Source of the DNA: Fibrobacter sp.
Lineage (GTDB): Bacteria > Fibrobacterota > Fibrobacteria > Fibrobacterales > Fibrobacteraceae
DNA length: 43,615 bases
Reading direction: 5' to 3'
NCBI GenBank assembly: GCA_024399065.1
Contig: JAKSIB010000028.1
Location: 1 to 43,615, forward strand
Under the pieces are notes generated by a model, which saw only the letters and a program-made list of their open reading frames with translations, was not told where the DNA came from and made no database searches. The position numbers were made by a program, and so were the translations under genes. Positions 7,255 to 14,964 of this stretch are shown one piece after another (position 1 is the first letter of the stretch; the number at the start of each line of letters is the position of its first letter).

Positions 7255-8385
7255 ATGCTTTTTGACGAAATCATCAATGACGCTTACGAGCCCCGCGAAT
7301 ACCCTGCCTTGGCCAGACTCTCTGATGAATGGGTGAGAACTAGACCTTTTGAAGGCTTGAAGATTCTTGCAGCAACTCCGATTTTCAGGAACACCTTGGT
7401 GCAGTACCGCGCCTTGATTGCGGGCGGTGCTGAACTCATCGTGGGTAGGGCCGAAGGTTCCGGCGATGGTGCCAGCATGCCTTGCGATCCGTCCATTGTG
7501 AACATGCTCAAGGAAAATGGCGTTCCCGTCATTAGCGATAGGGACGTAAAGTCCGGCGCGGTGGAAGATGATTTCGACTTGATCCTGGATTGTGCAGGTC
7601 AGTTCAGTTTCTGCAACCCTCACGTGGGTTTTGTGGAACTCACTCGCTCCGGTGTCCAGTTCTATGAAAAGTCTCCCTATCCGGTTTATGTGGCCGATAG
7701 CGGTATCGTGAAAAGAATCGAAACTACCCTTGGTACTGGCGAAGGTTGCTTCCGTGCCTTGGACCAGCTTGGTTTCAATACCTTGGGTTACGAGGGCAAG
7801 AGCCTGGTGGTGTTCGGTAGTGGAAAGGTTGGTTGTGGCATTGCTCTTCAGGGTGTCCGTCGCGGAATGAATGTCTGCACAATTACGGATACAACTCGAA
7901 GAAATGCGGGTTCTGATTTCTGCCATGTGCTGGAAAACAATGAAGTGCAAATTGTGGATTGCAAGAACGACACTTCTGTTTCTGCGATAGTTTCCTCTGC
8001 GGACTATGTGGTGACTGCAACAGGAGTCAAGGGGGCTTTGAGCCTCGCGGCGGTTTCCGCAATTCTGGATAATCCGCGAATTGTGGTGGCCAACATGGGT
8101 GTAGAAGATGAGTTCGGAGAAATGGTCCCCGCCAATCGTGTGCTGAACAAGAAGGCTCCGCTGAACTTCTTGCTGGAAGAGCCGACTCACTTGAAGTACA
8201 TCGACACCAGCCTTGCACTGCATGCTGCCTTGGGGGAACGCTTGCTTCAGGAATCTGCGCAGTGCATGGTGGGTTTCCCGTTCTCTGGGGTTAAGGACCC
8301 GGCAGGGGATTTGGAACAGTTGCTGTTGATGACTACCATTCAGCACGGTGTTATCGGCCCTGAAATTTGCGATATGCTGAGGTAA
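7255..8385 (+). CDS. S-adenosylhomocysteine-hydrolase-like NAD-binding protein
   Basis: A 376-residue protein with the layout of SAH hydrolase: a substrate-binding half, then a Rossmann NAD domain with 'VVFGSGKVGCGIALQGVRRG', and a region resembling the family C-terminus. The stretch 'VADSGIVKRIETTLGTGEGCFRAL' aligns with the family's 'VNDSVTKSKFDN.YGCRESL'. The lysine is kept, but the catalytic aspartate and the asparagine after it both become threonine. The N-terminal 'HMT' region, with the histidine of true hydrolases, reads 'ATPIFRNT'. The protein is also shorter than the usual 430-490 residues. It is therefore a related but probably non-hydrolytic or differently specific enzyme; its substrate is unknown. 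The ATG at 7255 has only a weak ribosome binding site. Confidence 0.75.
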   Translation: MLFDEIINDAYEPREYPALARLSDEWVRTRPFEGLKILAATPIFRNTLVQYRALIAGGAELIVGRAEGSGDGASMPCDPSIVNMLKENGVPVISDRDVKSGAVEDDFDLILDCAGQFSFCNPHVGFVELTRSGVQFYEKSPYPVYVADSGIVKRIETTLGTGEGCFRALDQLGFNTLGYEGKSLVVFGSGKVGCGIALQGVRRGMNVCTITDTTRRNAGSDFCHVLENNEVQIVDCKNDTSVSAIVSSADYVVTATGVKGALSLAAVSAILDNPRIVVANMGVEDEFGEMVPANRVLNKKAPLNFLLEEPTHLKYIDTSLALHAALGERLLQESAQCMVGFPFSGVKDPAGDLEQLLLMTTIQHGVIGPEICDMLR

Positions 8386-8502
8386 TTTTTTATTACAAAG
8401 GGAATGGATTTTGCGCCTTATTATAAAAAACTTTTTATAGTAGGGAGTCCATTTTTTAGGATGGTTTTGGACTATATTTGGGAAAGAAGAATGGGAGTGT
8501 GT

Positions 8503-9072
8503 ATGTTGAAAAGAATTCTTTGTCTCGTTGCTTTTTTGATGGTTTGTTCCTTTGCTGATGATATCATTGCTACCACGTCTAACGGCTCTACGGTAATTCT
8601 TCACGATAATGGCCGCTGGGAATATTACCAGAACAACGCCAAGATTCGTGATGTGCGCCCCACTGCAATTCCCGAAGATGCCAAGTACGAAATTTCCATC
8701 AAGTACGAAAGTGTTGATCGCATCAAGAAAGATGTGCGCATGGCCATGGAAGCGGACTTTGCTACTGAAGAAGAAATTAAGGATAGCCTCCGCAAGGTGC
8801 CTAAGGGAGGTATCGTTTATTTCCAGGTGCCCACCAAGCAGATCAAGCCGGGCTTCGTTCGCGAATTGACCTACTCCATTTACGATACGGGTAAGAACCC
8901 GATTTTTACAAAGACCGATAGTGATGATCACGCAACTGCTAGCGAAGACCGTGGCGTTTCTAACTTGATGGTTGTTCCCATTTATGCACGCCCCAAAGCA
9001 AAGGTAATGAAGGCTAAAGTTGTGAGCGAAACTGGTCGCCAGACTTTGGAATTTGATATTCCGGTAAAGTAA
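8503..9072 (+). CDS. Small secreted protein of unknown function (189 aa)
   Basis: The signal peptide MLKRILCLVAFLMVCSFA is followed by 'ATTSNGSTVILHDNGRWEYY', a short motif often seen at the mature N-terminus of bacterial periplasmic proteins of unknown function. The rest alternates charged helical segments (about 60-110) and beta-like segments ending in 'TLEFDIPVK'. Start 8503 is chosen because it opens the signal peptide and is preceded by GGGAG at a good distance; in-frame starts at 8404 and 8491 are less likely. Its stop overlaps the next gene as TAATG, so the exonuclease gene is probably translationally coupled to it. No function can be assigned. Confidence 0.78.
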   Translation: MLKRILCLVAFLMVCSFADDIIATTSNGSTVILHDNGRWEYYQNNAKIRDVRPTAIPEDAKYEISIKYESVDRIKKDVRMAMEADFATEEEIKDSLRKVPKGGIVYFQVPTKQIKPGFVRELTYSIYDTGKNPIFTKTDSDDHATASEDRGVSNLMVVPIYARPKAKVMKAKVVSETGRQTLEFDIPVK

Positions 9073-9632
9073 TGAAGTTTGCTGTTGTTGATCTAGAAAC
9101 GACAGGGGGAAAGGCCGAGCTCGGTCGAATTATCGAGATCGGAATTGTTTTGTTGGATGATTTTGAAGTGGTAAAGACTTACCAGACTCTTGTGGATCCT
9201 GGTCTGCCCATTCCTGAATTTATTCAAAATCTTACTGGCATCACCGACGATATGGTTCGTGGCCAGCCGCAGTTTAGTGCTGTTGCCGAGGAGGTGGCGG
9301 AACTTCTCCAGGGAAGGATTTTCGTTGCCCACAATGTGCTGTTTGACAGCAAGTTTATGCGTGCGGAGTTGAAGCGCTGTGCTATTAAGTACGACCCGCC
9401 GCGGCTCTGTACGGTGAAGCTTTCCCGTCGCTTTTTTCCGGGGCTTCCCAGCTACAGTTTGCATAACTTGATTATGTCTCTTGAACTGCCGGACTTTAAT
9501 CATCATCGTGCATTGGATGATGCAATGGCCGCGGCGGAATTGTTGAAGCTTGCCTTGCAGAAGGCGGGTGCAGAAAAAATCCAGAAAGAAGTGAAAAACA
9601 TTACCAAGGCAGAAACCTTAGTGATGTTCTAG
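9072..9632 (+). CDS. DEDDh 3'-5' exonuclease (DnaQ/epsilon-like)
   Basis: A 186-residue stand-alone exonuclease of the DnaQ superfamily, which removes 3' nucleotides using two metal ions. The motifs are complete: ExoI 'DLETTG' with D7 and E9, ExoII 'AHNVLFD' with D92, and ExoIII-epsilon 'HRALDDA' with H145 and D150. 'LTGITDDMV' is typical of epsilon-type exonucleases. It lacks the polymerase-binding tail region of full DNA polymerase III epsilon subunits, so it may be a repair or RNA-processing exonuclease rather than the replicative proofreader. Its start overlaps the upstream stop by one base. Its stop overlaps the convergent gene's stop in a shared CTAG. Confidence 0.9.
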   Translation: MKFAVVDLETTGGKAELGRIIEIGIVLLDDFEVVKTYQTLVDPGLPIPEFIQNLTGITDDMVRGQPQFSAVAEEVAELLQGRIFVAHNVLFDSKFMRAELKRCAIKYDPPRLCTVKLSRRFFPGLPSYSLHNLIMSLELPDFNHHRALDDAMAAAELLKLALQKAGAEKIQKEVKNITKAETLVMF

Positions 9633-10957
9633 TTTTCTGCGGCGGCGGTTTCGTTTGCTTTTCCAGCTTCGCCGTCGCTTTCGATTGCGTCTCCATTCTT
9701 CACTTGGAGAATGCCTGACTTGTATTTCATCTTCAAAATACGTGCGGCGGATTCTTCAACGCGCTGCTTGTATTTGCCGCTTTGTTTGGAAAGATTTGCC
9801 AAGATGTTCACCATGTCTACCGCCTTCCTGGGGAAGGTGATCATGAACATGTCGTTGCCTGCGGTGAGCGCAGTGAGGACTAGTTTCTTGAAATCCTTGG
9901 CGGGATAGTTCTTTCCCTTTACGCGCTCGGTTCCGCTGACCCATGCACGTAAGGAAACTCCCCAGAGGTCGTCTGTAAGGATCACTGTTTCTGGCGACAT
10001 ATCGCGGGCCATCTGCACAATCTTCGGTTCAAAAACCGCCGGCCTGTTGGAAATGCGAACGAATCGCACGCTGCTCATCATGGTGATGGGAATGTCGTTT
10101 GACAGCGCCTTGAAAAATTCAACGTTCTTCTGGATCTTGGCCTTAGGCGTTGCGCTGATGGCGATTTGATGGTCGCTGTTGGTCCAGGAATCGTAACCAG
10201 GGAAATGCTTCGAAACGCAGACGATTCCGCTTTGACGCATGCCGTCCACAAAGGACCTTACTTTATTTGCATTAGTGGTGTCTGCGCCCCAGGAGCGGTC
10301 GGATTCTTCCATAAAGGAATTCTTGCCTCGGCTATCTTTGGACGGATCAAGAACGGGAGCCAGGTTCACGTTGATGCCAACTTCCTTCATGGCGGCTCCG
10401 ATTTTACGGCCGATGTTTTCCACCTTCTCGTTGGTCATCTTGCGCATAGATTTTGCGCTAGGTGTGCGTTCCCATTTGGGATTGATTGCGGAAACTCGAT
10501 TGACTAAACCGCCTTCCTGGTCCACGGCCACAATGGGCGGGATGATCATGGTGCTATTGACGGTCTTCAAATTTTCCTGGAAGTTGTCCAGTTTCTTGAG
10601 GTGGTTCTTCATGACGAGATATCCGCCGAATTCATTCTTGATCATGAAATCTGCGGGAGTCATGTAGACCATCACCATCTGGGCGGCCTTCTGCTTGATG
10701 CTCAGCTTTTCCCAGAGGGGCATCAGTTCGCAGGGAAGATTATACGGATTCTGAGAAACGTCGCATTCGGCTGCTGTCGCGGCTGGCTCAGTTGCTGATT
10801 CTGCTGCAATCTCTGCAGAAACATCGCTTCCATTGTCTGGCTTTACTTCTGCGATGGCACTTTCCAATGCGGAAAGGTCGGTGAGCTCCTGCGCAAAAAC
10901 CACACTGAACAAAGTCAGTGCGGTAAAAAAAGCGCTTGTAAACCTAAACCTAAACAT
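9629..10957 (-). CDS. Secreted GH3 glycosidase, beta-N-acetylhexosaminidase-like
   Basis: A 442-residue exported GH3 enzyme. The signal peptide ends near 'SVVFAQE', followed by an acidic, alanine-rich linker to about residue 70. The TIM barrel then shows 'PPIVAVDQEGGLVNRV', 'NVNLAPVLD', 'CVSKHFPGYDSWTNSDHQ' and 'VILTDDLWG'. The first D of 'TDDLWG' is the expected nucleophile. NagZ enzymes have 'KHFPGHG...DSH'; here the second histidine of that motif is tyrosine while a D-H pair is kept, so substrate preference may differ. I chose ATG 10957 over the TTG one codon upstream. A likely role is cutting N-acetylglucosamine-containing wall fragments, inferred from the family. It follows topB on the same strand. 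Confidence 0.87.
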   Translation of the reverse strand: MFRFRFTSAFFTALTLFSVVFAQELTDLSALESAIAEVKPDNGSDVSAEIAAESATEPAATAAECDVSQNPYNLPCELMPLWEKLSIKQKAAQMVMVYMTPADFMIKNEFGGYLVMKNHLKKLDNFQENLKTVNSTMIIPPIVAVDQEGGLVNRVSAINPKWERTPSAKSMRKMTNEKVENIGRKIGAAMKEVGINVNLAPVLDPSKDSRGKNSFMEESDRSWGADTTNANKVRSFVDGMRQSGIVCVSKHFPGYDSWTNSDHQIAISATPKAKIQKNVEFFKALSNDIPITMMSSVRFVRISNRPAVFEPKIVQMARDMSPETVILTDDLWGVSLRAWVSGTERVKGKNYPAKDFKKLVLTALTAGNDMFMITFPRKAVDMVNILANLSKQSGKYKQRVEESAARILKMKYKSGILQVKNGDAIESDGEAGKANETAAAEN

Positions 10958-11024
10958 CAAACCTTTCGCTAGTCAGTGATTTCTTGTGGCCTCCCAACCA
11001 TCCGTCACTTTAACCCGGGTCCTG

Positions 11025-11078
11025 GCCTTAGGCCATGAACCTCGAACCTGACACCTGGAGCCTCGAACCTCCTAAGGC
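11025..11078. repeat. Intergenic repeat with inverted ends (CTCGAACCT family)
   Basis: GCCTTAGG (11025-11032) and CCTAAGGC (11071-11078) form perfect eight-base inverted arms. Inside are two direct copies of CTCGAACCT (11041-11049 and 11062-11070). The 18-base string ACCTGGAGCCTCGAACCT (11053-11070) recurs exactly at 24182-24199. One arm includes the topB stop codon. Confidence 0.75.
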
Positions 11079-13669
11079 ACGTAATCTTCGGCACTGCTCT
11101 TTGCGGCGGACTTCTTGGCGCCCCAGCGTCTCGGCTTGAATTCGCGAGGCGGGAAATCGAACTTCAGCTTGCCGCTCTTGTCCACATAGAGGAATGCGTC
11201 GAAGGTGCGGTGAGTCTTGTTGCTGCGGAAGCCCTTGATGAGTTCTGTCTTAACGCCCACGCCGGAAAGCATGGTCTTGATGGCGTCCAGAGGAATTTCC
11301 TTGCCCAAAAGAATCTTCGGCAACTGCAGGCCGCTAGGTTCTTTCTTCACATAGGAATCGCTGACGTAGCCGGTCAATGTTTCGAACACCGGTGCTCCAT
11401 CCAGCGGGGACACGCCAACCTGTTCGCCCAATTCTACTTCGGCGCCGTCGCGGTTGTCGTCAAAGACAAATTCAATCTTGTTCTGGTCGTTGATTATGAC
11501 CACGGCGGAGAATTCGGCGCCCTTCTTGCTGCGGAAACCAGCGAGAGGGCCAATCTTTCTGTTGGTCAAGAGTTCGACAATTTCTTCATCGGAAAGACGT
11601 TTACCGCCAATCATCTTGCGGATCACGATCCCGTCTTCGGTAGTGTAGCGGCTAACGGTTTCCATGACCTTCTTGCCGTTCACCGGGCTGAAGCTTGCTT
11701 CGCCTGTAGTACTTTCTTCCTTGAAGCCCTTGATGTTCTTCACCATGGTCTTGGTCATTTCCACGATGCCGTTCATGAAGCTTTCGCGGGTTTCCTTACC
11801 CTTTTCAATCTGCTCCATCTTGTATTCCCATTCGCCGGTCAGTTCCGGGCTGGTGAGGGCTTCGATGTCCATGGCCTTCAGCACCTTGATGAGGTCGAAT
11901 GCCTTGGCGGTGGGGATCATGTCCTTGCCGTCGCGGACCACGTACTTGTCGGTGACCAGTTTTTCAATAATAGCTGCACGGGTAGCCGGAGTACCAAGGC
12001 CGCGTTCCTTCATGGCGTCGCGGAGTTCGCCCTCTTCCACCAGCTTACCGGCACTTTCCATCATGGAGAGGAGGGTGCTTTCGGTGTAGTGTGCAGGAGG
12101 CTTGGTAAAGTCTTCCTTGGCTTCGATTTCCACGTTCTTGGCCTTGTCGCCCTTCAGCTGCGGGATGTTGGATTCATCATCGGAATCCTTGCCGTAAACA
12201 GCCTTGAAACCGGGTTCCACCAGAATCTTGCCTTCGGTGAGGAAGGTTTCCTTTTCCACGGTGGTGACGCGGGTGGTGTTCAGGTACTTTGCAGGCGGAT
12301 AGAACACGGCGATAAAGCGCTGGCAGATCATGGTGAAGATTTTCTGTTCCGCTTCGGTCAAATCCGTGGGCATGACGCCGGTGGGGATAATGGCAAAGTG
12401 GTCCGAAATCTTGGAGTTGTCAAAGACCTTGGGAGTCTTGACGATCCAGTTGTTGTTGAGGGCTGCCTGGGCGAAGGTGCTGAGGCTGCCGGTAATCTTG
12501 CCCATGGTGGACTTTACGGTGCCCACGTAGTCTTCGGGGAGGCACTTGCTGTCGGTACGCGGATAGGTGGTTGCCTTGTGGCGTTCGTACAGGGCCTGGG
12601 CGATAGAAAGGGTAGTCTTTGCGCTAAAGCCGAAACGGTTGTTGGCTTCACGCTGAAGGGTGGTCAGGTCGTACAACGGACCGCACTTCTGAAAACTGGG
12701 AGCGGTGGTCTCCTGGATGGTGCCGGCTTTGCCCTTCACCTTCTTGAGGATGTCCTGAACACGCTTTTCGTCAAAAATCTGCTTCTGCTTGCTGTCGCCT
12801 TCGGTGGTAAACCACTTACCGGCGTAGGTGCTGCCTTCGTTGTCGAATTCCGCTTCCACCGTCCAGAACTTCTTGGGAACGAACTGGTGGCGTTCTTCTT
12901 CGCGGTTCACGATGATGGCGAGGGTCGGGGTCTGCACACGGCCGCAGGGGGTAATCTGGAAACCGCCCATGGAGCTATTGTAGGCGGTAAGGCCGCGGCT
13001 ACCGTTCATGCCGATAAGCCAGTCTGCCTCAGAACGGCAAATGGCGGCTGCCTTCAGGTTTTCCATGTCGGCGCCGTCGCGCATATTGTCAAATGCTTCC
13101 TGGATGGCGGCAGGGGTCATACTCTGCATCCACAGACGCTTGATGGTCTTGCCTGTAAACTTGCCCTTCAGAACGTAGTCCAGGATGTAGAAGAAAATCA
13201 ATTCACCTTCGCGGCCAGCATCGCATGCGTTCACGATGGTGGTTACGTCCTTGCGCTTGATCAGCTTGCTCAAGATGGAAAGCTGGGCCTTGGTCTGCGG
13301 GTTTGCGGACAAGGGGAACTTTTCCGGCAACATGGGAAGAGTGCTCATTTCCCATTTCTTGTAGCGTTCATCGATTTCCTTGGGATCGGCGATTTCAACC
13401 AGGTGGCCGATGGCGTGGCTCACGATGGTGGTGTCGCTTTCATAGACTCCGTTACCCTTGGTAAAGGACTTTTGACCGAGGACTTTTACCAGGTCCAGGG
13501 CGACGCTGGGCTTTTCGGCGATAATGAGGGTCTTGCCTTCAACAGCGGGCTTGGCGGCTTTTGTGGCCTTAGTGGCCGTTGCCTTTGTGGCCTTGGCTGC
13601 GGTTGCAGTCTTTGCCTTGGCGGTAGTAGCCTTTGCTGTAGTAGTTTTAGACTTAGTAGTAGTTGCCAT
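11072..13669 (-). CDS. topB: DNA topoisomerase III with lysine/alanine/threonine-rich N-terminal tail
   Basis: Type IA topoisomerase of 865 residues that relaxes and decatenates DNA. After an unusual tail (residues 1 to about 46, almost only A, K and T), the Toprim domain opens with 'TLIIAEKPSVA' and carries 'NACDAGREGELIF'. The catalytic tyrosine is Y369 in 'TYPRTDSK'. 'GRVQTPTLAI' and 'GTPATRAAIIEKL' are further family motifs. The C-terminal about 250 residues hold topoisomerase C-terminal repeats without the cysteine zinc fingers of TopA. The gene starts three bases after the stop of the GT2 gene, so the two are almost certainly cotranscribed; the GH3 gene lies 114 bases further on. TopB rather than TopA is judged from motifs. 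Confidence 0.92.
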   Translation of the reverse strand: MATTTKSKTTTAKATTAKAKTATAAKATKATATKATKAAKPAVEGKTLIIAEKPSVALDLVKVLGQKSFTKGNGVYESDTTIVSHAIGHLVEIADPKEIDERYKKWEMSTLPMLPEKFPLSANPQTKAQLSILSKLIKRKDVTTIVNACDAGREGELIFFYILDYVLKGKFTGKTIKRLWMQSMTPAAIQEAFDNMRDGADMENLKAAAICRSEADWLIGMNGSRGLTAYNSSMGGFQITPCGRVQTPTLAIIVNREEERHQFVPKKFWTVEAEFDNEGSTYAGKWFTTEGDSKQKQIFDEKRVQDILKKVKGKAGTIQETTAPSFQKCGPLYDLTTLQREANNRFGFSAKTTLSIAQALYERHKATTYPRTDSKCLPEDYVGTVKSTMGKITGSLSTFAQAALNNNWIVKTPKVFDNSKISDHFAIIPTGVMPTDLTEAEQKIFTMICQRFIAVFYPPAKYLNTTRVTTVEKETFLTEGKILVEPGFKAVYGKDSDDESNIPQLKGDKAKNVEIEAKEDFTKPPAHYTESTLLSMMESAGKLVEEGELRDAMKERGLGTPATRAAIIEKLVTDKYVVRDGKDMIPTAKAFDLIKVLKAMDIEALTSPELTGEWEYKMEQIEKGKETRESFMNGIVEMTKTMVKNIKGFKEESTTGEASFSPVNGKKVMETVSRYTTEDGIVIRKMIGGKRLSDEEIVELLTNRKIGPLAGFRSKKGAEFSAVVIINDQNKIEFVFDDNRDGAEVELGEQVGVSPLDGAPVFETLTGYVSDSYVKKEPSGLQLPKILLGKEIPLDAIKTMLSGVGVKTELIKGFRSNKTHRTFDAFLYVDKSGKLKFDFPPREFKPRRWGAKKSAAKSSAEDYVP

Positions 13670-13672
13670 CTG

Positions 13673-14809
13673 CTATTTCCATTTGAATTTTCCGAGCAGA
13701 CCGAAAATAACGGCTAGCACGGTGAAGGGGGCGATAAGGAGTTCTACAGGAATACACCACTTGAGGAGGTGCGGCTGTTTGAACACCTTGAGCCCGCGGA
13801 CTATTAAAACGAAGTCGCCTACGCACTTGAGTGCGAAGACAATGGCTGTGGCCATGAAAATTTCAAAACTGAAGGGAGAAAGGATGGTTGCGATGCACTG
13901 CATGGCAAGGAACAGGAAAATCATGGACAGGACGAACACAATTTTCGGTGTGTAGTGGATCGTGGTGGAGGCCCAGCGTTTGCGCTGTTCCCACAGTCCC
14001 TTCAAAGTGTCTTTTCCGCTGGTGGTAACAAAGGTTTCTTCGGTTACGCAGTAGCGCATTGCCCAGGGACGTTCCTTGGCCAACTTTTGCATCAGCAGGT
14101 CGTCGTCACCGCTTTGCAGCTTGATGACGTTATCAAAACCGTTTACGTTCTTGAAGAAGGTCTTGCGGTAGGAAAGGTTGTTGCCGGTGCTGGTGAGGGG
14201 CAGGTGCATGGCGATGCCTGCGGTTCCTGCCACGCGGTAAATCATGGTTTCCACAGCCTGGAGGAAAATCAGTGCGCTTTCCTTGCCCGGGGTGGTGGGA
14301 ATGTAGGAGTGACCGGCTACCATTTCGATGCCCGGTTCGAATTCGCGGACGGTACCCGAAATCCAGGTGGGCTTTACAATGCAGTCGGCGTCGGTAAGGC
14401 AGAGGATGTCACCGTCGCAAACTTCGATCATGCGGCTAAGGGCATGCTTTTTGGGGCTTACACCTTCGGGAATTTCCTTGATGGTCAAGACGTGGAAATT
14501 ATCCGGATAGCGTTCGGCGTATTCAGCAAGGATTTTTGGGGTGTCGTCGTCACTGCGGTCGTCTGCCACCCAGACTTCCCAGAAGCCGTCGTAGTCCTGT
14601 GCCATGACGGAGTCAAGACAGGCTCGGATTCCTTCCGCCTCGTTTCGAGCGGCAATGAGGATACTTACCTTGGGAGCGGGGGTGACGTCGCTATTGCCAG
14701 CACGCACTTTTCCCAATACAAAGAAAAAGCGGAGGACCAGCCCGAAGTAGAACAGGCCGGACGCCACAAGCAGCGCAATGACTATATATGTTACGACGTC
14801 AAAAAACAT
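13673..14809 (-). CDS. Membrane-bound GT2 family glycosyltransferase
   Basis: Family 2 inverting glycosyltransferase anchored in the inner membrane. An N-terminal membrane helix (about residues 5-32) leads to a GT-A domain with 'VSILIAARNEAEG', the nucleotide-sugar aspartates 'VWVADDRSDDD', the metal-binding 'LTDADC', 'SGDDDLLMQKL' and the acceptor motif 'QRKRW'. Three to four hydrophobic segments close the protein. It resembles processive synthases that add sugars to lipids or extracellular polysaccharide, but donor and acceptor cannot be read. I use the ATG at 14809; a TTG four codons upstream is possible. It heads the probable GT2-topB operon. Family assignment is firm. Confidence 0.9.
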   Translation of the reverse strand: MFFDVVTYIVIALLVASGLFYFGLVLRFFFVLGKVRAGNSDVTPAPKVSILIAARNEAEGIRACLDSVMAQDYDGFWEVWVADDRSDDDTPKILAEYAERYPDNFHVLTIKEIPEGVSPKKHALSRMIEVCDGDILCLTDADCIVKPTWISGTVREFEPGIEMVAGHSYIPTTPGKESALIFLQAVETMIYRVAGTAGIAMHLPLTSTGNNLSYRKTFFKNVNGFDNVIKLQSGDDDLLMQKLAKERPWAMRYCVTEETFVTTSGKDTLKGLWEQRKRWASTTIHYTPKIVFVLSMIFLFLAMQCIATILSPFSFEIFMATAIVFALKCVGDFVLIVRGLKVFKQPHLLKWCIPVELLIAPFTVLAVIFGLLGKFKWK

Positions 14810-14903
14810 TTTCCGCAGCAAATGTAGTTCAAGTTTCTAGGGCTCAAAAAACGTGACAGTGAAAAATGCACGGGATTTTTAAAATAATCTGCACAAATGT
14901 TTA

Positions 14904-14937
14904 CTAAAAAAGAAGGCCCGGCCGGTTAGGTCGGGTC
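14904..14937 (-). terminator. Intrinsic terminator of the GH9 gene
   Basis: On the minus strand, GACCCGACC and GGCCGGGCC pair over nine bases with two G-U pairs, followed by TTCTTTTTT. It lies 28 bases after the cellulase stop codon. Confidence 0.8.
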
Positions 14938-14964
14938 TCTTAATATATATGTAAGAAGTTCTTA

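Noticed and set aside
11210-13717. Very long open frame on the plus strand opposite topB
   Set aside because: It is antisense to a clear topoisomerase III with all motifs. Its translation is histidine/glycine/phenylalanine-rich with no domain, a by-product of codon bias.
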